From Gavia stellata (taxonomy: Eukaryota; Chordata; Aves; Gaviiformes; Gaviidae): a stretch of DNA of 64,000 nt. Both the position numbers and the translations under genes were made by a program. The notes beneath the pieces were generated by a model, which did not search any database, was not told the origin of the DNA, and saw only the letters and a list, made by a program, of their open reading frames with translations. The stretch lies in NCBI RefSeq assembly GCF_030936135.1, contig NC_082619.1, positions 9,372,708 to 9,436,707 of the forward strand, given 5' to 3'. Within the stretch, counting starts at the first letter, position 1. Every line of letters starts with the position of its first letter. This document shows positions 37,660 through 51,600 of the stretch, piece by piece.

Positions 37660-39127
37660 GTGGAGAGGATAGACCTTTTTGATGGTGTCTGTCCTCTCAT
37701 TGCTTACAGAAGCTCTTTTCATCACTGTCTTCACCAACCCTGGCTCATGATTAAACTAACCGTGTGACAAAGTGAGAAACTGTTGGAGATGGCAGTTGAC
37801 CTAGTGTTAAACTAGTGAGACAATAAAGGGAAAAACCACCAGACAAAAGACAGAAAAGCGGAGCGTCAGGAGAAAAGGGTGAAGAAGGGAATAGAAGGTG
37901 CAGCTGTTAATGAGCTGGGGATGCCTGGGGGTCCCAGTCAGAAGCCCTGTGCCTGCTCTGTGCAGCCTGCAGCAAGACAAGAAACCCACTTGTGCAGTCT
38001 GAGGATCGCATGCCTTTTGGATCTGGTGGCTGGTTAACTGGTCACCCTCCTGGTCAGGGTCAGTGTATGCCCAACGCCGCCAGCATCAGCAGCACGGTGT
38101 GGGTGGTGTGACATAGTGCATGCTATGATCGTGGGGTGGTGTTTCTCCATGCAGAGGGAAAGGTCCATTACCGAGACTGCTGTTCTCCCCAGGTTCACAC
38201 ACCAAAACAGATGGAAAATACTCTAAAATGATACTCCTGCAAAGAAGCGGTTGTTTCACGTGCCCTCTGGGGCCATCTTCAAAAAACTGAATGTGCTGCA
38301 CAGAAATGTCACCTACATGGTGCTGCCCAGAAGGCAAGCCACAGCTTGCCTAAAAGGTCAGTCTAAACACAGAAAACACCCGACAAGCTGTGGCCCACAC
38401 ATTAGCAAATCACGGGCCAGTTTGTCCTCCTGTTACTCACAAGCTCCAAAACCATCCTCTGCAGACCAACCTCTCTTGCAGGGTGCAGCAGCAGCCTTAC
38501 CCTTACCCACTCCCTTATTCTTTAGGCAGAGTCAGACAAGCCAGCGTGGAAAACTAGGGTCAAATAACAGCAAGTTGTCTCGATTCACGTGCGTCCTGAC
38601 TTAAGGGGTAACACCCCACACACACACACGGCCCCACACCCAAAATACGAACAGATGAGCACATCTCCACCCTTTCATGAAGACCGGAGGGCTGTATGGA
38701 AATGTCTTTCTGAACCACATGCAGTCCTATGCCTGCGAGTAGCATGAAGGGCTTGGATAGGTGCGCATTTCCTACTCTGGTAGAGATGGCAGTTCTCGTC
38801 ATCCTTTCATCTGGATTTGAGCTGAAAAACCTTCTAGGAAGGTCAGCTTTCCCATGCTCATCCACAGTCCAGCAAACAACAAAAGGATGTGCCATTTGAA
38901 TACGAGTCTCCTGGTCTTTTTGTGACACAGTTGTGTCCAATGGGCTGGAGGTCTCCAGTTTCTGCCCAGTGTGGTCTTGGCTGGAGAATGGGAGCAAATG
39001 TTCTTGGAGGAGGCAGGGGAGGGCACACACAGCCACAGGCAGGAGCTTCCTCTTTGGAGAAAACCAGGGTAGGAAAATGCAGAAGGCAAAGGCGAGGTCA
39101 GTCCCCTGGAGACCACGTTGCCTCGGG
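37660..39127. other. Intergenic, no gene seen
   Basis: About 1.5 kb between the receptor remnant and a CR1 fragment. A short run of CA repeats occurs near 38,612-38,627. No exon or RNA gene is recognisable. Confidence 0.5.
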
Positions 39128-39282
39128 TCATAGAATCATAGAATCATAGACTGGTTTGGTCTGGAAGGGACCTTTAAAGGCCATCTAGTCCAACCGCCGT
39201 GCAATGAGCAGTGACATCTTCAACTAGATCAAGTTTCTCAGAGCCCCATCCCACCTGACCTTGAATGTTTCCAGGGATGGGT
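39128..39282 (-). mobile_element. CR1 retrotransposon 3' fragment, inverted
   Basis: The left end TCATAGAATCATAGAATCAT is the reverse complement of the repeated 3' tail of CR1. It is followed by GGAAGGGACCTTTAAAGG and the TAGTCCAACC block, then the blocks with CTAGATCAAG and CCTTGAATGTTTCCAGGGATGG. The element is on the - strand and is about 155 bases of the 3' end. It lies about 350 bases before the first proposed exon of the MROH gene. Confidence 0.95.
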
Positions 39283-39634
39283 CTGTGGAGAGGGACGTGG
39301 GTCTGGGACAGAGCTGGGAAGGGCTGTCTGGAGACAGCCTTTGCTAAAGCTCTTTGAGGCCCACAAGCAAATTCAAGTGATGGAGAATGGGGAAATCCTG
39401 CATTTCTGTGGGGGTCCCCAGGTTGCTGCCGTGTCCGGTCCCCACCCCATGGTGTGTCCCCAGCACGGGTCCCCGTGTGACGGCAGCCCTCTGTGAGGTG
39501 CCGCGCCCTGCAGGGGTGTCACAATGGCCGGGCTCTAGATCCTCCTCCTGGGGCTGGTGCTGCCTCAGTTTCTCGTGGCTTTTGCCCGGAGGGAGCAGTG
39601 TGTCCACGCGGGAGATCCTGCTGCCACGAGGAGG

Positions 39635-39650
39635 ATGAGAGCGCTCAGAG
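39635..39650 (+). CDS. MROH gene, proposed first coding exon
   Basis: An ATG at 39635 with A at -3 opens MRALR and ends in phase 1 at a GTGAGG donor, which matches the two-base entry of the exon at 40080 to give MRALRALCSCFG. An in-frame TAG lies upstream at about 39536, so no longer N-terminus exists in this frame. The phase match is good, but such a short exon remains a proposal. Confidence 0.45.
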
Positions 39651-42600
39651 GTGAGGGGCTGGCGGGAGGTTGGGGGCTGATGCCTGCTGGAGGCAGTGTC
39701 TGCCCCAGCCGGGTGCTGGGGGCTGTGTCCCCGTCACCTCTCATCCTGCTGCCAGGCACCTCCGAGAGGGCTCTGGCTCCATCCTCTCCCTGCCCTCCAT
39801 GGGGCAGCTGGGGACTGCTCGGATACGACCCAGCCCGGCTGGCTCTTGTCGGGGCTGCTCAGCCTCAGCTCTCCTGGCGTCTCCTCGCAGAGCCCCGTGT
39901 CCCTCCCCTGCCCAGCTCAGGGCCCCCGCGCCAGACTCCCTCCCCTCATCCCACTGACTCCCCTCTTGCCAGTACAGTCCAGCACAGACTGTTAGCGCTG
40001 GGGGAGGCTGGGAAGATCCTCCCCCCTCCCTGGTGCGAAGCCCTGCAGCCAGCAAAACCATTTCTTTCTTCTCTTCCAGCTCTCTGCTCATGCTTTGGTT
40101 CCCCGTCCAGACCTGCGCGTTCCGAGGATGCAGGCAGGGCAAGGGGGACTGTCCCTGCGGCTGTCACTACCTTTGCGGCCGCAGGGACTTCTCTGCTCAA
40201 GCGGCTGCAAGACAATGAGGTGAGGTGGGGGCGGGTTGAGGGCTCCCCTCTCCTGACGGCACCTCTGCCCTCCTGCAGGCGCTTTGTCCCCAAGCGCCGA
40301 TCCTGCCGCTCAAGCTGGGCTAATGCCACCGCTCCCTGCTCCTTTCCCCGGGAGCTCGCAGCGCTCTCCTGGGCAAAATCTAGGCAGGAGTCGAGTGAAC
40401 AGTCACACCCTTCCTCACCTGGCGCTCTCCCTCTGACCTCCGCCGTGCCCCGTCCTCAGGAGTGACTTCCTGGGCTCCCGCATGGCCTTTTACCCTGGTG
40501 GAGTCGATCTCCCTGTCTGGCTCTCTGCTGATGTCGGAGGCGCCGCAGAAGATCTTTGCTGTTCCCCCGTGGCTGTCCTGACCGATGCCTGCAGCTCGTA
40601 CCTCGTGCCCGTGTCACACAGATGATTTGGGGGACAGCAGGTCTCTCTCGTGGGTCCCTGGCAACGAGGGCAAAGCAAGTCCCATCACTCCCCTTTGTGG
40701 CCTGTCCCCAGGGTGACCGAGTGGAGACGTACCGGGAGCTGGAGAGCGTCTTGCAGGGAGAGGACGTCTGTTTGACGAGCGGTGTCCTGAACCGCCTGAT
40801 AGCAGAGGCGTCCAGTGACGTGCGAGCAGCCCAGGTGAGCTTGTTCTCCTTCAGGGCCACCAAAGCAGTCTGCCTCCGCCCCTGGTTTTTGGGGAAGTAC
40901 AGAGTGGTGCAGAGATGTTCCTTGGCTATTCAGACCCAGCGGTGGTCCTAAGGCAGAGGCTCTGGGGACTCGTCATTACGGGGAGTTTGGAGAGGGGACG
41001 CAGACAGCTGTGCGGAGACGTGGACTCAGGGCTGTTTCTGACTGAGCGAGAGCTGGGTTCAAGCTCAAGGTTATTTCTGCTGCCTTGAGGAAGAGCCCTA
41101 GGAAGCCACCAGCCCCACGGAGAGGTCCCAGGGGGGTCTCGAGTCTGCGGCAGTTTGTTCCTGGCATCTCCATGGAGAGGGAGAGGGGGCGGCGGCACAG
41201 GGCTGTGCCCGGGAAAAGCCTCCCTCATCTCACCAAGGAGTCCCTGGGGCTCGTCTTCTCAGGAAGGGAGGCATTACCACCTCCCCAGGGCTCTGTGTGC
41301 AGGAAGGGCTTTGCCCTAATGCCCAGGGTCATGTCCAGTCCCGTCCAGTGAGGGCCGAGGTCTGATGAGTGGGAAGTGCCTGGAAATGGAGTTGTCAACA
41401 GCGGGCTCTGTTCAGAGGAAAGAGACCCTGCCGATGCTGCTCTGAGGGGAGGGCAAACAAGAAGCCCTTTGCGGGAGGGTTTGGGGTTTTCCCTGGGAGC
41501 TGGTGTTAGGGGCTCCCCTTGTCCCAGAAGTGCTGGGTTTCTCCTTTCCCAAGTGCCTTCAGGTGGCTTTAGCCTCCTCTTCCTCCCCCATTCTCCCCTG
41601 TAGAGCCTCAGCTATGTCCTGGAGATGCTGGAGGCAGTTGAGGCCCCAGTCCCACGGGGCACGGCTCTTGCCGTCAGCACCGCTGTGCACCGCCAGGTAA
41701 GGGGAGCCTGCGCCCTGCCGCCGGCCTGGGGCCCATAGGTGTGATTGCCACGGAGGGGAAAGACCTGCCAGCTGGCAGGGCAGGGCAGGGTGTCCCTGCG
41801 CTGGGACCTTCCTGCAGGCCAGGAGCACGCCAGGATTTGTGATCCAGGTGCCACCTTAGGGCTGCAGGATGCCTGATCCCGGCTGTTTGGAATGAGCCGA
41901 GGGGCAGCCCGGTTCCCACAGCAATTTCCCTCTCGGAATAGTCGCAGGAAGACTGGAGCGCCGGCAGCCTAAGGGCAGCGTCGTGACGCCGCTCGGCCTC
42001 AGCTCCTGGGCAGGCCGGGCTGCTGCAAAGTTCTGTGTGTTCCTTGGGCCACCGTGGGGTGGGCTGGGTTTTGGCCTTGGGTCCCGTGCCCGGAGTACCC
42101 AGGGAGAGGAGAGCGGAGAGCACCGTTTCATTTCAGTCCCTCTCAACACTGATGCGACTTTCTCTGAAATGGACCCTGTTCCCACAGCTCTCTGATGCGA
42201 CCAAGGAGCTTGGCCGGGCCCATAAGGCAGTGCTGTCCCGCTGCGTTGTGCTGCAGGGTAAGGAGAGGAGACTGGGCGATGCCCCACAGTGCCGTGGCAG
42301 CTCTCTCCCTGTCCTTGGCGGTCGGGGTGGGGGGCAGCTGCCTGCTAATGCAGAATGCGATTTCTTTCCTGCAGCACGAATATGCCCCGAGGAGACGGTC
42401 CTGTTCCTACAGTCCCAGCTGAGCGGTGGGAGTGAGGCCGGTCGCGTGGCAGCCCTGGGCCTGCTGGGAGCGCTGGCCCACTCTGACGGTCAGTGCCACG
42501 GACCAGGGACACAAGGCAGGGGTTGGGGCTGCTGGGCTGAGAGCAGGAACGGGCTGAAAGCGGTGCACCTGCACCCAAAAGGAGCTGCAAAGAGCGGGTC

Positions 42601-45600
42601 CCCCAGCTGAGCTGACGCCCCGCGACAGGGCTCGAGCTCTCCCCCGGCAGTTCAAAATGGCAGCACACCAGGGACAATGCTCCAAGCTCAGTAACACGGG
42701 CAGGCTGGTGTGCACAGGAGCTGCTTGTACCCATGCCGTTTCTCTCGTCCTCTGTGTTCCCATATTACCATACCTTTCAGTCCGTATAAAACAGCTGTGC
42801 CTCTAGAAACGGAGTCGCTTCGACTACTCCACTGCCTCCTGTGAAGTCAGTCAGGCCCTGCTTTTCTGTCCCCTTGGTAACTTGGAAGCTTCTGCCATTG
42901 GGGCTCTGCCTCAACGCACGCCTCTCTGCATCTCTTCCAGCACCTGCAGTGAGAGAGAAGCTGCCCCAGGTGGTGGAGGCCGTGGGGTCAGTGTGCAACG
43001 ACCCCAGTGCCCAGGTGAGCTGGTTTGGGAAGGGACCATGCCACCAGGGGAGGCAGAGGAAGCCTTTCCCTTAGGGCAGAGCTGGGGTGCCTGGGGAAGC
43101 GCCGGCGTGTTGCCCAGGCGGTGGGTGGATGGCCCATCTGCGGGGAGAGCTGGCAGAGTGGAGCGGGGAGGTCACTGTGCTCTCTGGGACAAATGCACAT
43201 CCAGCCTGGTGCTAAAGCCCAGCCCTGATGGCAGGAACGAAAGCTCCTGCCGTGCGCTCGTCATCTCTCCGCGAGCCACAAAGGCTGCCCCCAAGCAAAG
43301 GCGGCTTCCCTTTGGGTTTTGAACAGGAGGACCGTAACCACGCTCTCCCCTGGCAGGTGCGGAGGGCAGTTCTGGAGTTCATCCGGGAGCTGCTCAGCTC
43401 CGGCTCCCAGAGCTGCTGGGCATGGGATGTGGTGGGGCACATCTTCAACGAGTTCAGCCGGAGCTCGGGCAGACTGGTAAGGGCAGAGCAGGACAGCCAG
43501 GGCTTTGACCGGTGCCTGGACTGTGCTGAGAGCTCCTGCAGGCATCCTTGGCCGTGGAGAGCTCCAGGCTGGCACTGCCGTCGGAGCAGCCTCCAAATGG
43601 CCGTTGCTCGTGGGTGTCTGTGCTGATGTTGGTGGAGGTGTCAGTGAATGCTGAGGGTTTGCACCCGGGCGTGCCACCCGGGACTGCGGGGCTGCCTGCG
43701 CACCCCACGGGCTGAGCTGTGCCCACAGGTGCCTTCCACAAAGCCGCCTTGCAAAGGGAGGGCTTGTAGGGACAGGACATCCTCCATCCTTAAATGCTGA
43801 TGGACAATCAGAAAAACACAGCCAATGCAGACAGGTGGGTGGGCTGGGCTAGAGGATCTTTCTGTGGTGTTCTCATGCTCGGGCCCTCCAAAGCACACCC
43901 TGCCCATCCGATGACAGTCTGGGGGCCCGCATCCCTTCTGGCAAGGGGACAGGCCGTCTGGCAGTCCCTTTGGGGAGCATTTCCAGCTGGGCGCCCAGGA
44001 GATGAAAGCTGGGGATGGCCGAGCCTCCCGCTGACTTGCGAGACTCTTCCCTCTAGCTGGGAGATCCGTGCGCATGGCTTTGCTCTGTGGCTCGGGGAGG
44101 CTCTGCTTTGGGAGCAGGGTGGAGGAAAGGGCTTCTGGGTGCTCCCCCGCATCCGTCGGGCTGGGCGTGCTGCTGCCAGGGCTGGCACCGAGCACAGCCC
44201 TGCTGAAGGGCACGTTCCTCGCCTCTGCTTTGGTGGCACAACAGCAGCATTTGGGCCCTGGGGGACTGTGCAGACAAGCAGTGTCTCTCTCTGCTCCCAG
44301 GCTTCCTAGTCCTTCCCAGGGTCCGGGAAGTGGTTCCCGAGCTGGGTCTGGCTGTTCTTGTCCTTGTCCTCCTTCAGGAGGTCAGTGCTCCTGGGAGGTT
44401 GGTGCAGGAGCACTGGTGAGGCCGTGCCTGAGCCTTGTCGGTCGGGAGCTGAGAGTAACAGGGCTTTTGCCAACTCTGTCTTACAGGTGGCAGGAGGCCT
44501 TTTTGCCTGGGAAACACCGGAGGATGGAGCTCTTCGAGCTCTGTGCGTGGACATCCTGGGCTCGCTGGATGTCTCTCTGAGAGGGATGACCAAAGTAAGT
44601 CGCCCTGTGTCCTGCTGCTGTGGCCACTTCTTGCCTTCAGGACATTTTTCCTCGTGCTCCCCCATGCCCTGAACCTCTCCCCTCACGTGTGCTGAAGCGC
44701 ACACGGCTCAGGGAAACGCAGACTGTCCTTTTCATCTTGGAGCTGAGTGGAAATGCCAATGTGGTGAATTGCCCGGTTTTTCTCTGCAGCTCCTGTGGCC
44801 GAGGCTGCTGCAGTACGTGGTGCCAGCCCAGTACAGCGGCATGCTCATCCCACTCTCCCGCTGTCTCCGAGCCCTAGTGGAGAGGCGAGAGAGAGCAGGG
44901 TGCAAGGAAGAAGAGGAGGAGCCTGATGCCATGGACTCCCAGGAGCAAGGTAGGAGCCCCAGTGAGCGCCGCTGGGTTTGGCCGGGGGTTTGGCCAGTCT
45001 GTGTCTCCCTGCATCCCACCAGCCCCCAGCACGAGCCCGGGAAAACCAGGGCAGAGCCAGGCTCTGCTGATGGGCACGAGGGGCTCTGCCCTGCATTGCC
45101 CCTTGCCCGGCGCAGAGGCCCGCCTCTCCTGCTCGCAGCACTCTCCTGGCGAGCCGGGGCTCGTTCCTGGCCATGCTGGAGCTGCCCTCATCTCATGCTG
45201 GGCAGCCCTGGGGATTTCTCCCGGGTCAGGGCTGTGGCAGCACAGCTGCTCTCAGCCCTGTGCAGGGCATCAGAGGCGCGAGGGGCAGGGCACGGTGGGG
45301 GCTCGTCAGCTCACCCGTCCTTTCTTCCTCCCCACAGCCCGGCTGCCGGCTCCCCAGGCCCTGTTGGCTCGACTGCTGGTGAGTAGCGGGGCCCTGGGGA
45401 AAGAGCTTTTCTGGCCAGGGGTGGTGGGAGAGCCCGGGGCAGAGATGCCGTTGAGGCCAGTGCCGGGATCCCCCGAGGAGGAGGCAGCATGCCCGAGCCT
45501 GCCCGAGCCCGTCGGGGATCCCACTCCTTTCTCTGGGCTGGCAGCACCCCGGGTGAAGCCGTCGGCTGCCCGCTGCTGGCTGAGCGGTGCCGAGCTCCCT

Positions 45601-48600
45601 CCCTCCCTCCCGGGAGAAGCCGCAGCTCTGGCGGCAGGAGCGACCCTTCTCTCCTGCCCTCGCCTAGGTGGTGGCGGCAGATCCTTACGTGAGCGGCGAA
45701 CGTGCAGTCGCTGCCTTGCAGCTGCTGCAGGCCCTCCATGGCAGGATCCACAGAGCCTTGGGGGCGGCGTGGGCGACCGAGATCCCCCTCCTGCTGCAGT
45801 ACCTGGAAGGTAAAGTGCGGGTGGGGAGGGAGAGGCTGGGGGGAGGGAAGGGGGGCAGGAAAATGCAGCTTCCCAGCGTGATGGAGGGGAATTGTCCCCA
45901 GTTCCCCAGCACTTGCTCTGCTGCCTTTTCCCTTCCAGGGAGCCAGCACCGAGGCTGGGGGCAGCTGTCCCCCAGCGCCGATTCGGCCCAGGGGCTGGAC
46001 GGGGCTGGTTTTGTCCCCTTGGACGGCAGGTCTTGGTGGCACCCCCACGTCCTGCCCGGGACGGTGTTTGGGGGAGGGACAGGACTGCTGCTCCTGGAGC
46101 GGGTGCAGCCCCCGGCTTTGGAGGATGGAATCCCCAGGCCAGGCCAGGTTTGCAGCAGCCGTCCTGGGCAATAGCCTGGGAGAAGGGCTGCAAGTGGGTA
46201 AAAAGCAGTGGGTCGTTAAAGAGAAAATGTGTGTTGCTGGTGTGTGCTGTGACTCAGTGGTCGGAGTTGTTCTGGGAGCTGCAGTCGAGCAGTGGGGATC
46301 TGCTGCGGTCAGACAAATGCCCCTGGGATCCCTCCCGTGTCTTCGGCCTCGTGAGGGCTTTGGCATAGCTAGGCCCTTTCTAGGCTGATGGCCTGGGACT
46401 TTAGGGAGGTCTGACCGCAGAGGAGACCACCAGGCTCGTCTTTGGTGTGAGCTTAAATAGCAGCGAGAGCTTTTGCTTCCTCTTGCTTTCTAGGAAAAAA
46501 CGGGAGCTGCCTGGACTCTGCAGAGTGGGAGCACCGTGTGCTCAAGGTACAGCATCCTTGGGGGGATGTCACAAATAGAGGGGGAGAAGAGGGAGCAGAC
46601 AAAGTTGTGGGAGGAAGCTCGGGGCTGCCTGTGTAGGCAGCAGGAGGTGGGGGCACCTCCTGAGCGCCCTGCGGCTCCCCCCGCAGTAGGTGCCTGCCCG
46701 CTCAGAGGAGCTGCTGTCTGCACAGGTGCCACAGCTGATGGCTAATGCCCTCTATCGCTGTGGCACGCGCCTTAGCACTGCCTCCTCCTCTGCCGGGGGG
46801 TCTCACCTGAGCTGTTAGGAGAAGAGGGAGGCTGGTGAAAAGAGGGCTGGGTGGGGCGGGGGAAGAGAATGCCGTTCCCAGCTGCTCTCCCCCAGCAGCA
46901 TCGCGGGACACGCGAGTGTGGAAATGGCCCTGGCCAAGGGCTTCCTCTCCTGTTCCCCACAGTTCCTGCGAGCGTCGCTGGAGCCCATCAAGGACAAGGC
47001 CTGGACCGTGGGCCTGAGCCAGGAGCTGAGCCAGCAGCTGGGCAGCTCTGCCCCCGGCTCCTGGGAGAAGGTGTGTCTCCTGCCCCGTGTGGGGGCCGGG
47101 GCTGGCCCCGGTGCTTTGCCCACGCAGGCGGTTTCCACTTCTTCCCCTTCCCTTGCCCCCAAAAGGCGCTTCCCCCCGGCTTGCCTCAGTGGCTGGCTAC
47201 AGCCTGGCACTGTGGCCGGCCTCGCCTGCTCCCGGGGGCGGTCGGGTCCGTGTGGGGCCAGCCCTCTCCTGACAGGTCAGGCCGTGACCACATCTTGGGC
47301 TCGGCCTCTTCTCTTTCAGCTTTTCCTCTACAAGGCTCTTGGGACGGCGCTGGCAGCTTGTCGGGACCTCAGACACGTCCAAGGGCAGGTGCTGAGGTTC
47401 CTGCAGGAGACAAACGCCATGGAGCTGTCTGAGGCCCAGGTGAGGTGATGCTCATGTCCTGCGCATCCCCTGCCTGTTCCTGGGGGAGAGGGAGGGCTGC
47501 TCCAGACCTTGATTTCCCCCTTGCTGCCGTTTCCCCCTTGCTGCAACGTCCTACCTGGCCGTTGTTGCTGACCACGGCTGAGTGCCTGGGCTGGAGACGA
47601 CTCCCTGTTTCTCTGTGGTTGCAGGGAATGATTTCTGTTGTGTCCCACGCTGCCGAGAGCCACTTCCACTTGGTCTTGGACACGGTGACTGTGTTCTCCG
47701 CTGCTTTCACCGGAGATGGGTTCTCTCAGACTTCCATGGGCTGGAAGGTAACGGATCCAGGGTCTCCCTGCTTGGCTTTCCTTTTTTGACCTTATTTCCA
47801 CTTCTACACCTGCAGCAGCCAAACGGTGGCAGCTGCCTTTAGATTAGCCCTCTTGTAAAAGCTATGTGAGACCTGTGTTTCAGAGGGGACGTCCTGGCAT
47901 TGGGGCCCCTGAGGTGTCTTTGGAAAGGAGGGGGTTTGACACCGGGTGGATCAGAGCCACCCAGCTGGGGCAGCTGCAGCGGTTGCTTGCTTGCAGCCAC
48001 GTTGCCCCTGCCTTAACTTCAGCAGGAGCTGGCGACAAGGGGATGTGCACGGTGGGACACTCTGCCCCCTCCTCTAAGCTGAGGGCCGGGAGCAGGAGCC
48101 TGGTGAGGTCTCGCCGGCTCTGCTCCCCACCTGGGGGCTGTGGGGAAGCCTTTCAGGGCAGGGCAGCGCCCTGCAGAGAGAGCGGTGCAGCCTGGCCTGG
48201 GGAGGTGAGCAGACTGGGCTCATCTGCACCCCTGACGCGCACGGGCTGCGCATCTCTGAGCAGGACCGTGACAGACTATGTCAGATACCTTTCCACAGAA
48301 AGGCTCCAGGCAGCTCCCCGACCTCTCAAATCAGTGGTAAAAGAGCCAGCAGTGTGTGCAATGCTGGCTGCACCTCGTCCCCATCCCCATGCGAGATCCC
48401 AAGCTGTGGGATGGGAACAGCTCCTGGCCCTGGAGCTCACAGCTCCAGGAGCAGCTTGGGGAGCTGCTGGGAGGTGCCCAGGGAAACAAGGAGCTGGGGA
48501 AGGTGCAGGGAAGGGGAGCTGGGGAAGGTGCCTGCCGCAGGAGCCCGCAAGAGTCCCGGGGCTGACATCTCAGGGCATCTCTGTCGACACAGGTACAGCA

Positions 48601-51600
48601 GAGGCAGAAGATGGAGAGAGCCCAGGCCATTCGCGCTGCTCTCATGCGCACCTACAGCGGCATGGCGCTGCGTGCCCCCAAGGAGCAGCTGCTCACCCAC
48701 CTGGATAGAGGAATCATGGGCAACATCCTGCGTCTCTCCGGTGCTAAAGAGAGGGTAGGAGTATGGAGCACACAGGGCAGGGATGCCTGGGTGTCCCAGC
48801 TCCAGCCCCTCGGGGCTGGGGTGGACCGAGATGGACGGTCTCTTTCTAAAGACCTCCCAAGGAAGGGTTTGTCCTCAACGTCCAGATCCAGCCCCCCATG
48901 GGTTTCCCCTGCCCATGCTCCTCTTCCACCTCTCAGCCCTTCAAAGAGTTGAAGGGGTGCTTTGCTCTCTTTGGCCTCAGGACTTGCAGCTGAAGCTCGC
49001 CCTGGTGCAGAGCATCACTGAGGTCAGCTGTGCCATCCAGGCTGTGGGCGACTGCGGCAGCTTTGAGCTCTCCTTAAAGCGGGAGGCGATGTGGACCTTG
49101 CTGGTGAGTGCCCGTAGCCGGGGCAGTCGCACGGGGGAGTTTTGGGCTGTGCCATCAGACTGGTTTCCCCAGAGGCACGATGGTCTCTGGGCTTCCCGCG
49201 AGCTCCTGGAGCTGTGTCCAGAGCTGGTGGGGCCCTTGAGTGCTGGTGCTGGGTGGCTGTGGCTGGGGAGCAGGGTCCCTCCTGCGGTGCCTTTGGGGAT
49301 GCGTGGGGGTGACGGGGCAGTGTCTGCCCAGGCCTGGCAGCGGAGCCTGTCCCCAGGGAAGGCGGGAGGGCTGTCCCGTGCCCCGGCCAACTCTGCGCTT
49401 CTCTCTCTGGGACTTGCAGGACTGGATCAAGGGGGAGCCCTGGGACTCCCTGGTGTATGGAGTGTTCCAGGCCCTGGAGGAGTTGAGGTGAGGTCTGTTC
49501 CGCGGGCTGTGGGGACTCCCAGTGTGCCCCATCCCAGCTGGCTGGGGCAGCCCCAGTGGCCTTCAGCATGGAGCCAGGAGCTGCTGGGGCTGTGGAGTGG
49601 GAGGGTGTCCCCCATGTCGGGTGTCTCCCCCAGGAAGGGAGCCCCCGGGGTTCCTTAACCTGGGGCAGGGGTTTGCCTGCTGCCTGGGAGGAGGCAGGAA
49701 TTGCTGGTGCTGAAGGCAGTGCTCGCTGGCATGGGCTGGGGGTGTTGGATTTGGGGCCCTCGATTAGGAGGAAACCAGCTGTGGTTTGAGCCACTCCAGA
49801 GAGGGCTAGTAAATCCTCTTTCTGTTTTCTCTTCCTTTTTCCTCTGGCCAGCAAGCTGAGGCCACCTCTGAGCAGGGAGGAAAATCGCAAGCTGCTGTCA
49901 GTGTGCTGCCAGACTGTCTTGTCCCGTCCTTCCAAGGAGCGGATGAAAAAGGGCAGGAAGACAGTGAGGGCAGCTGTGAACATGCAGGTACCCACCGGCC
50001 AGTGCCTGCCCACCCCTGGGTCAGGATCCCACCTCAGTGCGCCCCGGCAGCCCCCGTGATGCAGAACCTCAGCTCTGCTTTCCTGCTTTCAGCTTCTGCA
50101 CAGGAGATGCATGGAAGACCTGGGCCATCTCCTAGAAACCCTTCTGGAGGCAGAGAAGACCTCTGCCTGCTTTGATGACGTGGTCCATGTGAGTGGCCAT
50201 GGGGCAATAGGGAAAGTGTCGTGGGGGCAGAGAGTGGAGGCATTAGAGGGTGTTAGGAGGTGGATACCTTTTCTACGGGAAAGTGGGGCTTTGGCTCCTC
50301 ACTCTGAGGCTGTGCGTCTGGCCGGGGCAAGGGGCTGAGCTGGGGGACGGGAGCGCCCGGCCACTGCAGCCTCAGGCCGTGCAGAGCAGTGGGCCCCGAC
50401 TTAGGCAAAGCCAAGAGCCAGACCTGAGCTGGGTCAGAGCAGCCTGGGGGAAGGCTGGAGTGGGGAGATCCCAGCAGGGAAGCAACAGCGGGCTCAGGGC
50501 AGAGGCGGCTGGAGAGAGCAAGGTGGTGGAGGCTGCAGTGCCAGTGCTTAGTGGGGCCAGGGGCCGCGCTGCGAAGGGGCCGGAGAAGGAGGGAGGGGGA
50601 GAGGGATCTCAGGGAGAAAAAGATGCCTGTTGTGAGAGAGATGCACCCTGCCTCAGGTCCTGAAGGGCTGGCTCACCTCAGCCAAAGAATGGGAGCGGGA
50701 GAGAGCCCTGCAGGTTTGTGCCCACGTGCTGGGAGCTTGCAAGGAGCGATTTGAGCTCATGGTGAGTAGAGCCCACCGCGTGCCCCGGTGCCCCCTTCCC
50801 ACCGTTCATGTCCCCGGAAGGGAGCCCTGCCCAACTGGGTGCTGGGTTTCGGGGCTCCAGGGATTACAGGGCAGCCCTTCTGCCTGCCTTTGCCCGGTCT
50901 CTGCTCCTGGAGCAGGATGGGTGGCAGAGGTGAGCGGGTGCTGGGGCTGCCTGCGACCCTTTTCCTGCTGCTCTCCCCTGCAGAGAGGACGTCCTTGCGA
51001 GCAGTTCGGCTCCCTGGTGGGACTGCTGGCGACTCTGACCAGCGACTGCCTGGCCACGTCCTGCCAGAGGGCATGGGTCTGCCTTGGCTACCTCCTCCAA
51101 ATGCAAGGTGAGGAGAGCGGGCGCTCCCCAGCCTTGCTCAGCCTGATCCTCCCTCCCTTCCCAGCCTGGCACCACTGGCATCCTGCAGGGCCAGGCCCCG
51201 TCCCCAGGAGGGAAGGGAAGGCAACGTGCTTGGCTGGTTTTGTGCCCCCACCCTGTTAGCCCTCTGCTTCCCTGGCCATCTCAGGAAGGATCCCTGGGAG
51301 AAGGTCGCTGAGTCCCATCTCCTTGGGGCATGTGTGAGGTTGGGTGGTCAGGGCCATCCCCCACCACTGTCTGAGAGCAGGACATTGTCACCAGTGCTGG
51401 GGACTGTCCCCCTCCATGTCTGTCCCCCTCCATGTTCAAGGAGAGACAGAGGGTGGTCAGACAACTTGCTCGGATGAGGTCCCTGACATTTCAGAGGTGC
51501 CTTCCCCCTCGCTCCCTGCCTTGAGCCTGGAGAGACAGGCAGCTCCCCAGGCAGTCTCCAAACTCATCGCTGACAGGGAAGAAATTTCCTGCCGAGCACA

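Noticed and set aside
45311-46366. 351-residue open frame on the - strand
   Set aside because: It is the antisense shadow of MROH exons 45338-45378 and 45668-45809 and GC-rich introns.
49024-50013. 329-residue open frame on the - strand
   Set aside because: It is antisense to three MROH exons, has proline and serine rich composition and no recognisable content.
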